Of a stretch of DNA of 64,000 nucleotides, positions 1 through 11,363 are shown in pieces; position 1 is the stretch's first letter, and every line of letters begins with the position of its first letter. Below the pieces are notes generated by a model, which saw only the letters and a list, made by a program, of their open reading frames with translations, did no database searches and was not told the origin of the DNA. The DNA is taken from positions 816,001 to 880,000 of the forward strand of contig NC_065570.1 in NCBI RefSeq assembly GCF_937616625.2. Direction: 5' to 3'. The position numbers and the translations under genes are program-made. Source of the stretch: Mercurialis annua (taxonomy: Eukaryota; Streptophyta; Magnoliopsida; Malpighiales; Euphorbiaceae).

Positions 1-2293
1 TCTTGGCTGACAATTCCATGTAACCCTCAACATGTTCCTGCTTACACCAAATGATAAAAAAAAGTGCAGTAATTATTTAAAACATCTTTCAACATATTTT
101 CACGCCCTTAGAATGCAAGGATCAATCATAAAACTATATAATATGTAACAGTATTAAAAGGACAAGACAAGAACACAACCACTCACCAGCCTCAATAAAT
201 CTCCATTTGCAGATTCCTCTGCTTCGATGGCTTTGTCAAGTATGCCGCCAGCGGTTGAACTAAAGATAGAGTACTGAATTATTAACAAGCATTAACCATT
301 CAAACGACACTCCTACAACCACTTATCTACACTTCAAGAACCTAGTATGAGTAGCAGCAACTTTTTGAATCAAAGAGATAATAAAGTCCATGCGAATCAT
401 TTAAATGTTCCAAACTACATTGACAAGAGAGGAATGCAAGTAGAAAGGTGATTCTTATTAAAAAAACAGATAAGCATGCACCCATAATAAGTACTACACC
501 AGAGATTGAAAGATAGACAAAATCTTACCTGTGACCTATAACAAAGCGAATAATTATGCCCTTCTCCTTCTCCAGCTTCTTTCTTTTCTCACCTTGTGGC
601 ATCCAAGTTGTACGAACCGAATCTCTACGCTTCCGACTGCTAAAAGCTGTGTTGATTCCTATGACCATAAAGTATTTCCTTTTTTCTTTTCCTGCTGGAG
701 GAGAGTCCTTTGATAAAGAATGATGCTCAGCTTTAGCAGCTGCTAGTTTCATCTCCAAAGATGAAATCTTATTATCTAGTTCTCTGCATTGCATATACAA
801 CAATATGGTTCCTCTTTAATCAGCAGAATCTCAAGCATGTGACATGTACTGGGACAAATTTCAGCAAATCTTACTGGACGGCATATTGTGCCTTTGAAAC
901 TTGCTTTAGACTGTTGTTGTATTGATAATTTACACCCTTCTAATAAAGGCAAAGAATGAACCAATAAGTTGTAATTATTACTTCAAAAGTAATGAATTAA
1001 ATTTAAGAAGCAAAGTTAAATCTTATGATAAGCTATTTATGGCAAACTTAATAAGCAAAAATACAGCTTTACGAAGTCTATAGATTGAATTTACAACTTT
1101 CTCAAGAAAAAAATGAGTACAGCAGACAAAAAGAAGATGAACGGAATGTGAAATCAGAAGAGCGATTGATAATTTTGCAACAATAACTATAATTTCAATC
1201 ATAAAACATAAATGTATGCATAATTATCAGTGAATCAAAAACTTATTGATTCTCTGTTAAACAATCACAGTTGAGTTCCTAAATTAAGTTCAGACCAAAA
1301 GTCAGAACAGGCAAAGCACAATGACAAACCCATTCATACATTTTCTAGTGATACTTAGAGACCGGGTCGATATACACTTACAAGCTTTAAATTACAATCC
1401 ATAGCCTCCAAATTTAACCGCTCTGGTAGTGTCCACATCCTGATACAATACAAATCAATTAACTTGACAAGTAAAATGGAAAAACATGCATACAAATATC
1501 CGAACTCTCAAGAGTGGAGTAGTATAGAAGGACACTATGTGGCACAAACACGGATACAGGAAACGGAAAAACGACGAAATAGTGTTATCTTAAAGTTTCC
1601 TATGTTAAAAATGAAATTTCGTGATCGAAACCAAGTTTTTGATTGAATGAAGTGTTTGTACTATAGAATAGGAACTGCAGTTGCCTGGATGAAAGTACTT
1701 AATTTTTAGTAATCAAAGAAATAGAAAAACTTAACTTTTTTCCACATCATGATTTACTTGCAATCAAAAGCTAAAGAAATGAAGAAAACCAATTGAGTAA
1801 AATACACTTCTGACAGTTTGTTTTAAGCAAGGAAAACAGTTTGTACAGTGTCGGTGGAGACACAAAAAGGACTAAAGTTGCAACATTTCATTACAAAATG
1901 TCCAGATTCAACAACATAAGAAGAAAACATACAATTATCCTGACCGAGATTGTAATTTGTATTAACATTAAAAATCAAACAAATTCATGAATTCAATTCA
2001 ATATCAAACACCTGTCACCTAAAAACAATGATCAAAGATCTATTTCCAAATGAACCCTTTTGGATGATTGGCTAATACCCAGAAGACCTAAATGAATCAA
2101 ATTGACATTGAAACCTCTAAAGCTTGCAAATTTATTGAAAACATAAATGGAAATCCAATGATCAAAATTACCTGTTGGTGAAGAACATTCCAGCAAAGAA
2201 ACTACCAAGGCAAAGCCAAAAAGCCCAATTCTTTGGGATAGAATTCCTTGTAGAAATCTCTCTACCAACTCCAATTCTGCTCTTCATGGACAT
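1..2293 (-). CDS. Beta-1,3-galactosyltransferase, GT31 family (5' part, runs off left edge)
   Basis: Type II Golgi glycosyltransferase of the plant B3GALT group, which adds beta-1,3-linked galactose to glycans such as arabinogalactan or N-glycan chains (family knowledge). Exons read on the minus strand: 2172-2293, 1382-1439, 875-939, 529-783, 187-259 and 1-37 (cut by the window edge); all have GT-AG borders and phases that join. The N-terminus has a short basic stretch, then one membrane anchor (residues about 25-40, [16 protein letters not shown]), followed by RMWTLPE, the start of the DUF4094 stem region. A coiled stem ([13 protein letters not shown]) leads into the galactosyltransferase domain, with [20 protein letters not shown] and RTTWMP. 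The last visible residues are [12 protein letters not shown]. The DXD metal motif lies beyond the window. ATG at 2293 is used; a second in-frame ATG lies 6 bases downstream. The exact paralogue is not decided. Confidence 0.9.
1519..1664 (+). repeat. CGGACACGG dispersed repeat, copy A (in intron 1 of the GT31 gene)
   Basis: About 145 bp. Shares the core AATAGTGTTAT...TTAA, then a CTATGTTAAAAATGAA block, with copies at 22634-22790 (opposite strand) and 52972-53125. The ends are weakly inverted (GTAGTATAG at left, CTATAG region at right). It lies inside the first intron of the galactosyltransferase gene. Confidence 0.6.
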
Positions 2294-2755
2294 TTTGTCT
2301 TCTCCTCTGGGATTCACTTATTACAGCTTTCATTAACAAATCAAACAATAATATAAAAATGATCAATTTGTGTGACAGTTTGAGAGACACACACTCTCCC
2401 TCTCGAGGAAGGAAGAAGACAGGGAGAGGTGAATATTGAAAAAAGACCCACTAACCATAAATGTATGAGTACTATGTTTAGGAGTTGGGGAGATTAACAC
2501 TCGGATTTTGTCCAAAAACCAAAGTAACTACCAATACTAACAGTTTCTAAATCGGGAGATGGGTTGGGTTCATATCAAATGGATTTCCATAAGTTTATTG
2601 GTGGGCATGGGCCAGGGAAATAAAGAACACATAAACGAAGGTTACAAACTGAAATCCATTAAATTTTGTGGAACATATAACATTAACAGTAGAGGAAGTA
2701 TCATTTCAGCTCTACCAAGACTACCATCGTAATCCAGTTTCTTTCTCTTAATTTC

Positions 2756-2893
2756 TAGGAACCACGGACACGGAAACGGAACAATTGGACACGGAGACCA
2801 GTTTCTTTCTCTTAATTACTTTAAATTTTCTTATAAATTTTGCACTCAAAACGCCAAATAAAAAATATTGATTGAGTGTTTTGTCCGTGCTAC
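2756..2893. repeat. CGGACACGG dispersed repeat, copy B
   Basis: Begins with ACCACGGACACGGAAACGG and ends with GTGTTTTGTCCGTGCTAC. This right end matches the ends of copies D and E. The interior has diverged. The PIF/Harbinger MITE at 2897 begins directly after it, so the MITE probably landed at the terminus of this older repeat. Confidence 0.5.
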
Positions 2894-2896
2894 TTA

Positions 2897-3435
2897 GGGG
2901 CCGTTTGGTTGGGTAAAAAAAGGGGGGAATGAGAGTGGGAATGATTCCTATTGTTTGTGTTTGTTTTGTCAAATTACATTAAACAATGGGAATGTGATTA
3001 CCTCCATTTACTCCATGGAAATAAACTTTTGGGAATGGAAATTAAAATTTAAAAATATATTCTAATGATGAATAATAAATATATAATTATTAAAAAAATT
3101 ATTTTGAAATTTTAAAAAATATACTTAAAATAACAATTAATATTTTTTAATATTTTTTTGAAAAATATATTATTTTATTTTTTTTAAATTATTTTTTTAA
3201 TTTTTTTAAAATATTTTATTTTAAAAAAAAATAATTTTTTTGTATAAAAAAAATTTTAAAAAAATAAAAAAATATTTTTAATAAATAATAAATAATTTTT
3301 TTATTAAACTTTACCCATTCCCCATTCCCATTCATACACTTTGAATCAAACAAAAAATGAAAACAATCATTCCCATTCCTTCCCATTTCGATTCCCATTC
3401 CGATTCCCATTCCCAACCTTAAACCAAACGGCCCC
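2897..3435. mobile_element. Tourist-like (PIF/Harbinger) MITE
   Basis: A 539-bp non-coding element bounded by perfect 14-bp inverted repeats, GGGGCCGTTTGGTT at left and its complement at right. It is flanked by a 3-bp TTA target duplication (2894-2896 and 3436-3438), the signature of PIF/Harbinger transposition. Subterminal copies of GGGAATG face each other, and the centre is extremely AT-rich. No transposase is encoded, so it is non-autonomous. Confidence 0.88.
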
Positions 3436-4584
3436 TTAGATTAATTTATAATCCTACAATTCATGTATAAGCAAAAAGATTGGACCTTTTATCCAACAAA
3501 AGTCCATTTTGCCTCCTCAACTGGGTACAAAATCAATTAATAATAGATTCATAGGTTTGAACAAAAACGCTCATAATGTGGCTAATTTGGCTTATTTTAC
3601 ATACTTAGCTGAGGTGGTATAAAATGGAGCAATTAGAGTTGAGGTGACAATAAATTATTAGACGTTAAAGGAATAAAACGAGTTAAAGCATTTAATTTTT
3701 AGATTGTTTTTGAAAATCATCAGTTTAGCCTTATTTGACATATCGTTCCAAATTCAAAGGGTAAAATGAAATTTTGCTGTTTTTTCATAAACAGAGCAAT
3801 AAAATAGGATAACTATTTATTGTTGTATTTGTATGTAATCAAATATCCATTTGGATTAATAAGGGTTCCAATTTGGAGGTTAGTTCTTTTTCATGAAATT
3901 AACAATTAATACAGCATAGGGATTGTGCATCCTTCACCATATTATAAACAAAGAAAATATTATCATAATACATATAGTATATAAATAGAACCATAAAGGT
4001 TTATTTGGCCTCTACAATTTGACATAAAAAAATCAAACTAGTTTAAATTTATAGTTTTGAACCACTTACACCATAATCTGATATAGTCTCAATGGTTAAA
4101 GATATAACTGATCTAAAATTGGCATGCATGTGTTTTTTTCGAAACTATAAGTTTAGAACTTATTTGAGCTTTAATGCTAAGTTGGAGGTGCCCAAAAAAC
4201 CTTAATTATGGATAGAACTTAACTAAAAGTAACGAGTCCAAAAGAATAACCAACTAACCTTTTAATGAACAAAAAAACAAAATGGCAAAAACAAGCACTC
4301 ATCACTTACCCAATAACACCTTGTTTGCATAAGTGGTCCTTTTGGAATATTGTCTCACTATGATACTAAATGAAGAAAAGAATTTTGATGCATTATGAAA
4401 AATCTCTCATCTTCAATTCCATTTATATATGCCTTAATTTCCATTATCCGTTGCAGTCACATGCCACAGGAATAAACCTGGAAACAAGAGCATTTCTTTG
4501 CTTGTTGCAAGATTTTAATCCCTACATCAGATCCTTTACATGGAAAATAGCATTCATAGAATTAAGTCATTATGAATGCTTCAC

Positions 4585-4700
4585 TAGGTTGCACGGACAC
4601 GGACATGAGAAACGGGATAGTTAAAAATGGAGCTTTTGATTCAAAATGTAAAAATTTGTAACACGTTTTTGAAACAACTTGGAAATGTGAAAATTGATTA
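4585..4700. repeat. CGGACACGG dispersed repeat, copy C (fragment)
   Basis: Only the left part is recognisable (GCACGGACACGGACATGAG, then AACGGGATAG and TTAAAAATGGAG). The right border is not clear, so the end coordinate is approximate. Confidence 0.4.
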
Positions 4701-5099
4701 CTTTGGTGCATGTCATTACCAATTATCTCTTGTTTCAAGCTGAGTAAAATGCATACAGCATCCATGCAATAATCCTAAATATGATCTTCAAATTTCTTAC
4801 CAATATCAACATGCAAATAGTAAACAAAACAAAAAACATAAGAAATTGTAGTAACAAAGACAGTAAAGAAGACTAAATAGAGTGCACGAGATCACAGGAA
4901 TAAATAAATCATCCATGAAAATTAGAACATATACTAACAGACAACAACAAAATCAGCCAAAAACACATTCTACCAGGCTTCCAGACAAAATTTCAGACAC
5001 TACCAAAATTTCTCTCTTTTCCTCTTCTTCCTAATAAACTAACATAAAGTTTAACTAATTAATAATGTAATAAAAAGTTGTCTGTAACATGTTATAATC

Positions 5100-5651
5100 T
5101 TACTCCAAGAAGCCAGTTTTTGTCAAAATAGCATTCCTGACTTTACTAAGATCTCTTCCTTTGAGTGTTCTTCCAATACCTTCACACACAGAAAAAGATG
5201 AAATCTGACTCCTAGCTAGTTTCTTAGCAATCCACTCATGTGGTGGCACTATTCCACCATCTTCTTCATCATCACCATCGTTTTCATAATGACCATAATA
5301 CCCATTTCCCTTAACATAATTACCATCATCATCTTGATCATTTTTAGAGCTACCCCTTGATCCCATTCTTGAATCTTTACCATAAATCTTGGACCAGTCT
5401 GGAATGCAGACAGGAGCTGATGCCTGTTCAACACCTTTAACTTCATAAGTAGTTGCTGTTAATGAAGATGTGGGCTGGTTAGTAGTAATAATATTAGCTC
5501 TTGGGATCATTCTTGGAGTACTATGCAACCGCCATGCAGAAGAATTCGAAAAAGAAGAAGACTTATCCTTCATTTTCCTAGTATTTGGACTTGAGTCATC
5601 TCTAACAACTGACCATATATCTCCTTCTTCAAAATCTTCATTACCTGCCAT
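5100..5651 (-). CDS. S40-family senescence regulator (DUF584)
   Basis: A 183-residue intronless protein of the plant S40 family, small nuclear-targeted proteins linked to leaf senescence and stress responses; their molecular activity is poorly defined. The sequence shows the family's usual order: an acidic N-terminus with DIWSVV (residues about 11-16); a middle segment with RMIPRA and later APVCIPDWSKIYG; an acidic, Asp-rich linker (about 105-133); and the conserved C-terminal block PPHEWIAKKLAR followed by SFSVCEGIGRTLKGRDLSKVRNAIL. The length matches the family. The start ATG at 5651 is the first in frame and is followed by the family-typical MAGNEDFEEGD. The neighbouring genes give no hint about function. 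Confidence 0.92.
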   Translation of the reverse strand: MAGNEDFEEGDIWSVVRDDSSPNTRKMKDKSSSFSNSSAWRLHSTPRMIPRANIITTNQPTSSLTATTYEVKGVEQASAPVCIPDWSKIYGKDSRMGSRGSSKNDQDDDGNYVKGNGYYGHYENDGDDEEDGGIVPPHEWIAKKLARSQISSFSVCEGIGRTLKGRDLSKVRNAILTKTGFLE

Positions 5652-6754
5652 TTTTGCTAATTAGAAGAAAATAATCAAGATTAGTAGAGAGTAGAGAGTA
5701 GAGAGAGAAAAAAAGGGCTGGTTAACTTTTTGTTTGTGCTCAGTTACTTATAAAAGGTGACACCATTTATAACTAAAAATAAGATTTATTTTTAATGCAT
5801 TGGGAAGCAAAAGAGGGTTGTAAGAGAATAAAATCAGGAATCTACCTAGCCTCTGTTCCTATTTATTCAATACCCTCGAAAAGAAAAAACCAGAACATTT
5901 CAAAAATATGTAATCTTTACACACCTGAAAGAACAAAGTTCTGAGCTTTAATGAATAAACAAAGATTAAGGATCTAATCTTTGATTAACAAGAGGGATTA
6001 AGTAACTGAATGAGGACAAGAAACAGAAGAAAGTCACAGATTTCAAGTGCCTTACAATGGTACACTGCAAAAACTGAAGAGCAAGAAGACAAGAGAAATG
6101 AAAATGAAATTATTTACTCAAATGGGCCTAATGCCCAACATAATATACTAAAAAAAAACATTGAGATATATTTATGAAAACTAGAATCTAAAATAGAGTA
6201 GAAATTCTGAAAATGGATCACTACTAATAAAACCAGACGCCCACAGAATAAAATGGGTTTTGGGAGGCAAAATGAGAAGTATTTAGAAAATCAACACAAG
6301 TCATATCAAAGCATATTACCAGCAATAGAAAAAAACCAGTAGTTCATAATTAGAGTTTTCTTGATAGTAATAATTATTACTATATTATAAATAAAATAAA
6401 TAAAGAAAAAATAATTATATTGTGCCCCTAGCTTTTGACTTTAAAATTATCTATGTTTTTATGGTTCAAAAAATGCATATATATCTCTCTAATATTTTTA
6501 AATATAATCATTTATTTCACTAATATTTTCGAAAAAATCATATATGCCATTAATTATGTTAAATGTCAGGATTTAAATGAGCTCATTTAAAACGTTAGAG
6601 GTACATTTTAAAATTATAAACTTATAAATAATTTTAAGTCCAAACGTTAAGACTATATATAAACTTTTATCTCATATAAAGAAAAAATTATTGCATGCAA
6701 CCGTTGTGCTATGTCATTCATGTAACAAATCAATGGTACGTTAAAAAACTAATA
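5652..6754. other. Spacer upstream of the S40 gene
   Basis: Contains the S40 5' leader and promoter, with a purine-rich GAGAGA stretch just upstream of the start (about 5680-5712). The remainder is AT-rich and I see no further gene. Confidence 0.5.
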
Positions 6755-7034
6755 CTCCCTCCGTTCCAATAGAGTTGTCCATTTTAAGAATTTTTTTATC
6801 TCAAAACTCTTGTTCATTTTTAAAAAATAACTACTTTTTACACTTAATTTTCTTTTATTACATCTATTTAAAATCCACTAATAAGTAAATTGAAAGTAAT
6901 TGTAAATGAGCTTTATATTAAATAAAGGTATGACAAGAAAAATAAAGAAAATTTTATAAAATTTATAAACTAGAATTATTATTTTTAAACTGTGTGATAA
7001 AGGCAAAATAGACTATTTTATTGGGACGAGAGAA
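6755..7034 (-). mobile_element. Stowaway-like MITE, subfamily 1 (older copy)
   Basis: Starts CTCCCTCCGTTCCAATAGAG after a TA dinucleotide and ends with a decayed GGGACG-AGAGA before another TA. Read on the minus strand, its interior matches the copies at 35337-35619 and 60732-61014, but with more differences and a damaged right terminus. It is therefore an older, inverted copy. Non-coding. Confidence 0.82.
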
Positions 7035-7459
7035 TAATAAAAAAACTAAATAAAAAATAAAAAATTATCTATTATAAATGTTTATTAGTTTATTGTAAAT
7101 ATAACATGACACAACCAATGCATACGATAAACACTCAACTCATTTAAATAAATGCAGCTCTATATTCAAGCACTGAAAAAGTGAGGTGGTGAAAAGTGAT
7201 TGGTTAGAGCAGGCTCACAGATTTCAGTAACCTTATCCTCTTCACATCTGATTAGTGAGTCAGTGTGTGACCGATGTCATAAGTGAGAGTGTGAATATGG
7301 GACTGTGAACCCAAAAACAAAAGAGAAACCCTTTTTAAACCCAAAGAAAGTGCCTTGAACTAAGAGCATTTTAATAAGTTGTGGGTGGTGATTTATTTTC
7401 TTCATTATAATTTCCTGGCTTTTGGGGATTACACCACACAGATCTACTACTCATACAAC
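7035..7459. other. Spacer between Stowaway MITE and SINE
   Basis: No coding signal. A polypurine/polypyrimidine mix and a GTGTGACCGATG-type stretch near 7265 are present, but nothing I can assign. Confidence 0.4.
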
Positions 7460-7565
7460 TTTTTTTTATAATTGAGGAGGGGAGAGCATTTGTGGAAGAA
7501 TTTGAATCCACGACCTTGACATTTACTGCCCAGCGTTTATATCATTTGAACTACAGCTCGTTGAT
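7460..7565 (-). mobile_element. Short tRNA-derived SINE
   Basis: Read on the minus strand from about 7565, it opens with AACGAGCTGTAGTTCAAATG, which resembles a tRNA gene A box (TAGCTCAAGTGG-like). About 35 bases later comes GGTCGTGGATTCAAATT, resembling the B box (GGTTCGAATCC-like). It finishes with TTATAAAAAAAA, an A-rich tail. It is flanked by 15-bp direct repeats with one mismatch, TACTA(C/T)TCATACAAC, at 7445-7459 and 7566-7580. Polymerase III boxes, an A tail and long target duplications together fit a SINE of about 105 bp. Confidence 0.75.
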
Positions 7566-7580
7566 TACTATTCATACAAC

Positions 7581-7845
7581 TTTAAAAATGGATAGAGAGG
7601 TTAATTTTATTTTTGAATGGCAGTGCACTGAGAAAGAACTGAATCGGACCGTCGGGTTGAACCTGTTGGATAAAAAATAAAGGTAAGTATGGTATTTTTT
7701 TGTAAAAATAAAAAATACGATTCGGTTTCTTTAAACCGCAAAATAAAATCATAAATATCAAAAGCTATTGAACTAATTAAACCACAGAATTAAAAATATA
7801 GTTCAACCGTATTAAACTAAAAATGTTAAATATTAAATGTAGACT

Positions 7846-7882
<37 letters not shown>

Positions 7883-8691
7883 ATGTATAGATATAATTAT
7901 TTGTATTTAATGGATTGAATCTGTTAAATTATGAACCAAAAATTTGATTTTGAAGAGACTTAATAGATGCAATTATAGAGGTGGGTAGGATGAGAGGTCA
8001 TCTCATCTCAAATCAATAACAATAACAATAACAATAGAGTTTCTGCCTGCTGAATAAATGAATGACCTTTGATAGGTTTGTGGGTCAACGCTTTTTTATG
8101 TGATCATCATCATCTTATCCCAACTCATCATAATCTTTAACCTCTTCAAAATTAATGTACAAAACCTTTAATTAATTACTTGCAATGTAATTGGAGAAAT
8201 AGAACCAGTTCCGTTACAGTAATTAATATGATAACAATTTACTTCAAACGATAATTTGATAGTTTATAATTTTACGTGATAAATTAAATCTATTAAATTT
8301 TTTTGCATAATTTTAAAGTGAATTGATCAATTTTAGTTTTAATCTATGAGATATTCCAAAGTAAGACCTCAGCCTAATTTAAAATTGTGATGATCTATGG
8401 CTTGGTTGTGTTGCAAACAGATGTCATTGGTTAAGACAATTCCACATGCTCTCTCTACTAGGTATTTGCACACACTTACACTTTCTAGACTTCTGTTTCC
8501 TCTCATCTCACAACTTCAATCCAATCTCAAGGAAATCACAGCTTACAATTTACTGCCACGTGTAAAACTATAATAGGCTTTAAAAGTAAAGTAAAATTTA
8601 TATGTAACTTCAAAATTGCATAAAAAAAATCGGATCAGACCGTCCAAAATCAAACGTGGATTAGAAGTTAAATCTGAGCTGATTTCTTTTT
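7581..8691. other. Spacer with TA and AACAAT microsatellites
   Basis: Holds a (TA)n tract at about 7850-7880 and a short (AACAAT)n run at about 8017-8037. It also holds stretches rich in CGGTT/AACCG words (7630-7810) that recur elsewhere in the window. No gene was recognised. Confidence 0.5.
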
Positions 8692-9339
8692 GAGAAAATT
8701 ACGCATAAATTACAAAAGCGCTGTTAATTTTCTTAAATATCCACGATGCTTCAACTTTTCACGAGTACCAACAATCTTTTACTGTAATTAGCTGAGTTGA
8801 GCACTTTATTTCTTTTTCTACCCACTCATCCTCCTGCTTCCACGTGTTAAACTAAAAACAGAAGCAAATTGCTTCATCTTCTTCAATTTTCAACTCCTTT
8901 TCCTTCTTTATGCACCATATTCTCTACAATCTTTTGGTCAGGTGAATATCTATTTATTTTACTAAATTTTGTTTCTTGGTTTATGGGTTTGGAAGGACTA
9001 TCATAGTATTTAAGTGGGTCCGAGTCTGATATTTGATTTGGATTCAATTTTATAATGAATGAATTAGTTATTGGGTTTTCAATTTATTCTTTAGGGTTTT
9101 TACAGTTGATTTTTATGTTGTAATTTGGCCATTAAAACTATAGCCATTAGAATTCAATAAATTTAAAATGAACATGTGTAATTGGTGTTTTTGAATTTAG
9201 AAGTTAGAGCTGAGTGCTCTGTAATACTTTCTTGCAATTCGATTTTGTAGTTTCAGGTAGCACTTTACATGTATAATTGGTGCCTTTAATTTCAAGCGCT
9301 TTAGCATCGTTATCATACTCATTTGAAGAACCATCATTG

Positions 9340-9567
9340 CTCAACAGCAAGATAAAATGTATTGTAGATACATCGCCGATATATCATGGATACACCACCG
9401 ATACAGATCAGATACATCTTTGATACACCATCGATACATCTTAAATACATATATATTATAAATATATTTCGAATACATACATGTACACTGTAAAGATAGT
9501 CTAAATATGTTTTGAAGATGTATGTAAAATGTATCTTCAAATATATATTTTATATATATATATATAA

Positions 9568-9607
<40 letters not shown>

Positions 9608-10208
9608 CAGATACATTTAAAATTGAAATGTTTCGTATACAGTGCAAATACGTCATAGATACATCGCTCATACATTGTGAATACATCGCCGATACATTGC
9701 AAATAGATCACTGATACATCTTTATCACACGACTACCATCTATTCGCTTCGATCATGTGACTCCATTCTCTTTGTCCAGACATGTCCCTTCTATTCTATA
9801 ATGTTACATCTAGCTGCAGATACATTGATGATACATGTTTAAATTTTTTGGATTATTTTAACGAAATAAATTTTGAAATGACCAATACATTATCGATAAA
9901 TCGTAATATATTACCGATACATCATAAATAAACCATCGATACATCATAGATATATGTATAATATATTTTAAATATAGAGGAGAATAATTAATAATAAAAT
10001 TTTAATACATTACCGATGTATCATCTATATCTTGCAATACACTGTAAATACATGGATGATACATCGTAAATACATTATAAATATAAAAAAAATTGAGCTA
10101 AAAGCAAAACCTAGTGCAACATGGGAAAAAAAGGACGGAGCAAACTTTCAAATATTTAATTGGAAGACGCATTTTTTAAATACATGTATCGAATACATAT
10201 TAGAAGCA

Positions 10209-10256
<48 letters not shown>

Positions 10257-11070
10257 AATGTAATTTATGCGTTTTTATAGGTGAGATTAAATTGAAAAAA
10301 CGTATAAAGTTGATGAATTTTTATGACATCAACTCTAAATTTAATGAAGACATTGAATAGTTATTGGTTCAATTTTGTATGAATATATATGTCGGATATA
10401 TCAACGATACATCGTATATACACCACTAATACATTGTAGATAAAACACCGATGTATTATAAATACATCGTTGATACATAGATACATATTCTTATCATTTT
10501 TTATTATTTTAACGAAATACTTTTTTTGAATACACCATTGATTATAATTTTTAAAATCCATCTCCAACTCAGAATGGTTATTTTGAACAAAATAAATTTC
10601 AAAATGAATGATATATTATATATACATTGTAATACATTGCTGATATGTTTTTAAAAATAAATTGTTTATGAATATATTACATTGTTATTCTTTTAGTTTG
10701 TTCATGTATATATCACATATATACATATTGGACGCATCATAGATACGACATCGATATATCGTAGATACATATTCTTATCTTTTTTAATTATTTTAACGAA
10801 ATAAATATATCATTGATTATAATAATTTCTGGAATTAGTCTCCAACTCACAATTTTCAATAAAATAAATTTCAAAATGACTGATACATTGTCAATACATC
10901 GTAATACATTACTGATATATCATAAATACACCACTGATACACCATAGATATAGAGAAGCAAAATCAATAATAAAATTTTACAAACATATATAGTTGTTTT
11001 TGTTTTTAGAAATATGAGAAAATGTAGCTGTGATACATTCCAGATACATAACAGATACATATATGATACA
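9340..11070. repeat. Degenerate tandem array of ATACATC / GATACAT words with TA microsatellites
   Basis: Dozens of copies of GATACATC, AATACATCG, GATACACC and their complements occur at irregular spacing of about 10-16 bases. Long (TA)n runs interrupt them at about 9557-9605 and 10211-10251. Some reading frames through the array give long Tyr/Ile runs, but these are by-products of the repeat. Confidence 0.8.
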
Positions 11071-11104
11071 TGTTGATATTAAATTGACATGCTGACACGT
11101 GCTG

Positions 11105-11190
11105 ACATGTGACAGCCGCGCGTGTCAGACGCGTTTCTGACGCGCGTCAGACGCATTTCTGACGCGCGTCAGACGCGTTTTTGACCAAAA
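11105..11190. repeat. GC-rich palindromic minisatellite, period 22
   Basis: About three units of GTCAGACGC(G/A)TTTCTGACGC(GC), each containing the self-complementary core GACGCGCGTC. It sits near the right end of the probable Mutator-like element and is much richer in GC than anything around it. Confidence 0.75.
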
Positions 11191-11363
11191 ATCACACGTT
11201 TTTGACCCTTTCTTTTGGCTTTGAGTGTGACACATGTCTCCTATTTAGTGGTTTGGTTAGAATATGTAAACTTTTACCTTTTTTTGGTATCAATGTAAAT
11301 TATTAGGTTGATGTGTATTTTTGTTATTTTTTATTTAAATATGAATATTTTTGTGGTTTTCTC

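Larger units (their letters stand above)
2294..5099. other. Spacer between the GT31 gene and the S40 gene
   Basis: Holds the 5' leader and promoter of the galactosyltransferase gene (about 2294-2450, including a CT-rich stretch near 2390-2420), two copies of the CGGACACGG repeat and one PIF/Harbinger MITE. The rest (3440-4580 and 4700-5099) is AT-rich with no coding signal that I could support. The short reading frames here have no recognisable product. Confidence 0.6.
8692..11363. mobile_element. Probable non-autonomous Mutator-like element packed with ATACATC repeats
   Basis: About 2.67 kb. The left end GAGAAAATTACG and the right end (complement GAGAAAACCACAAAAAT) share the first 7 bases and weak similarity beyond. 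The flanks carry a possible 9-bp direct repeat TTTCTTTTT (8683-8691 and 11364-11372). Nine-base duplications fit Mutator-like elements, but this one is low in complexity, so the borders are tentative. The first 600 bases look like a transcript leader (CT-rich, possible splice sites near 8941 and 9256). The rest is mostly degenerate short repeats and no transposase is recognisable. Confidence 0.45.

Noticed and set aside
9341..10280. Tyr/Ile-rich open frames on both strands
   Set aside because: They run through ATACAT and TA repeats; the residue runs follow from the repeat and no domain is visible.
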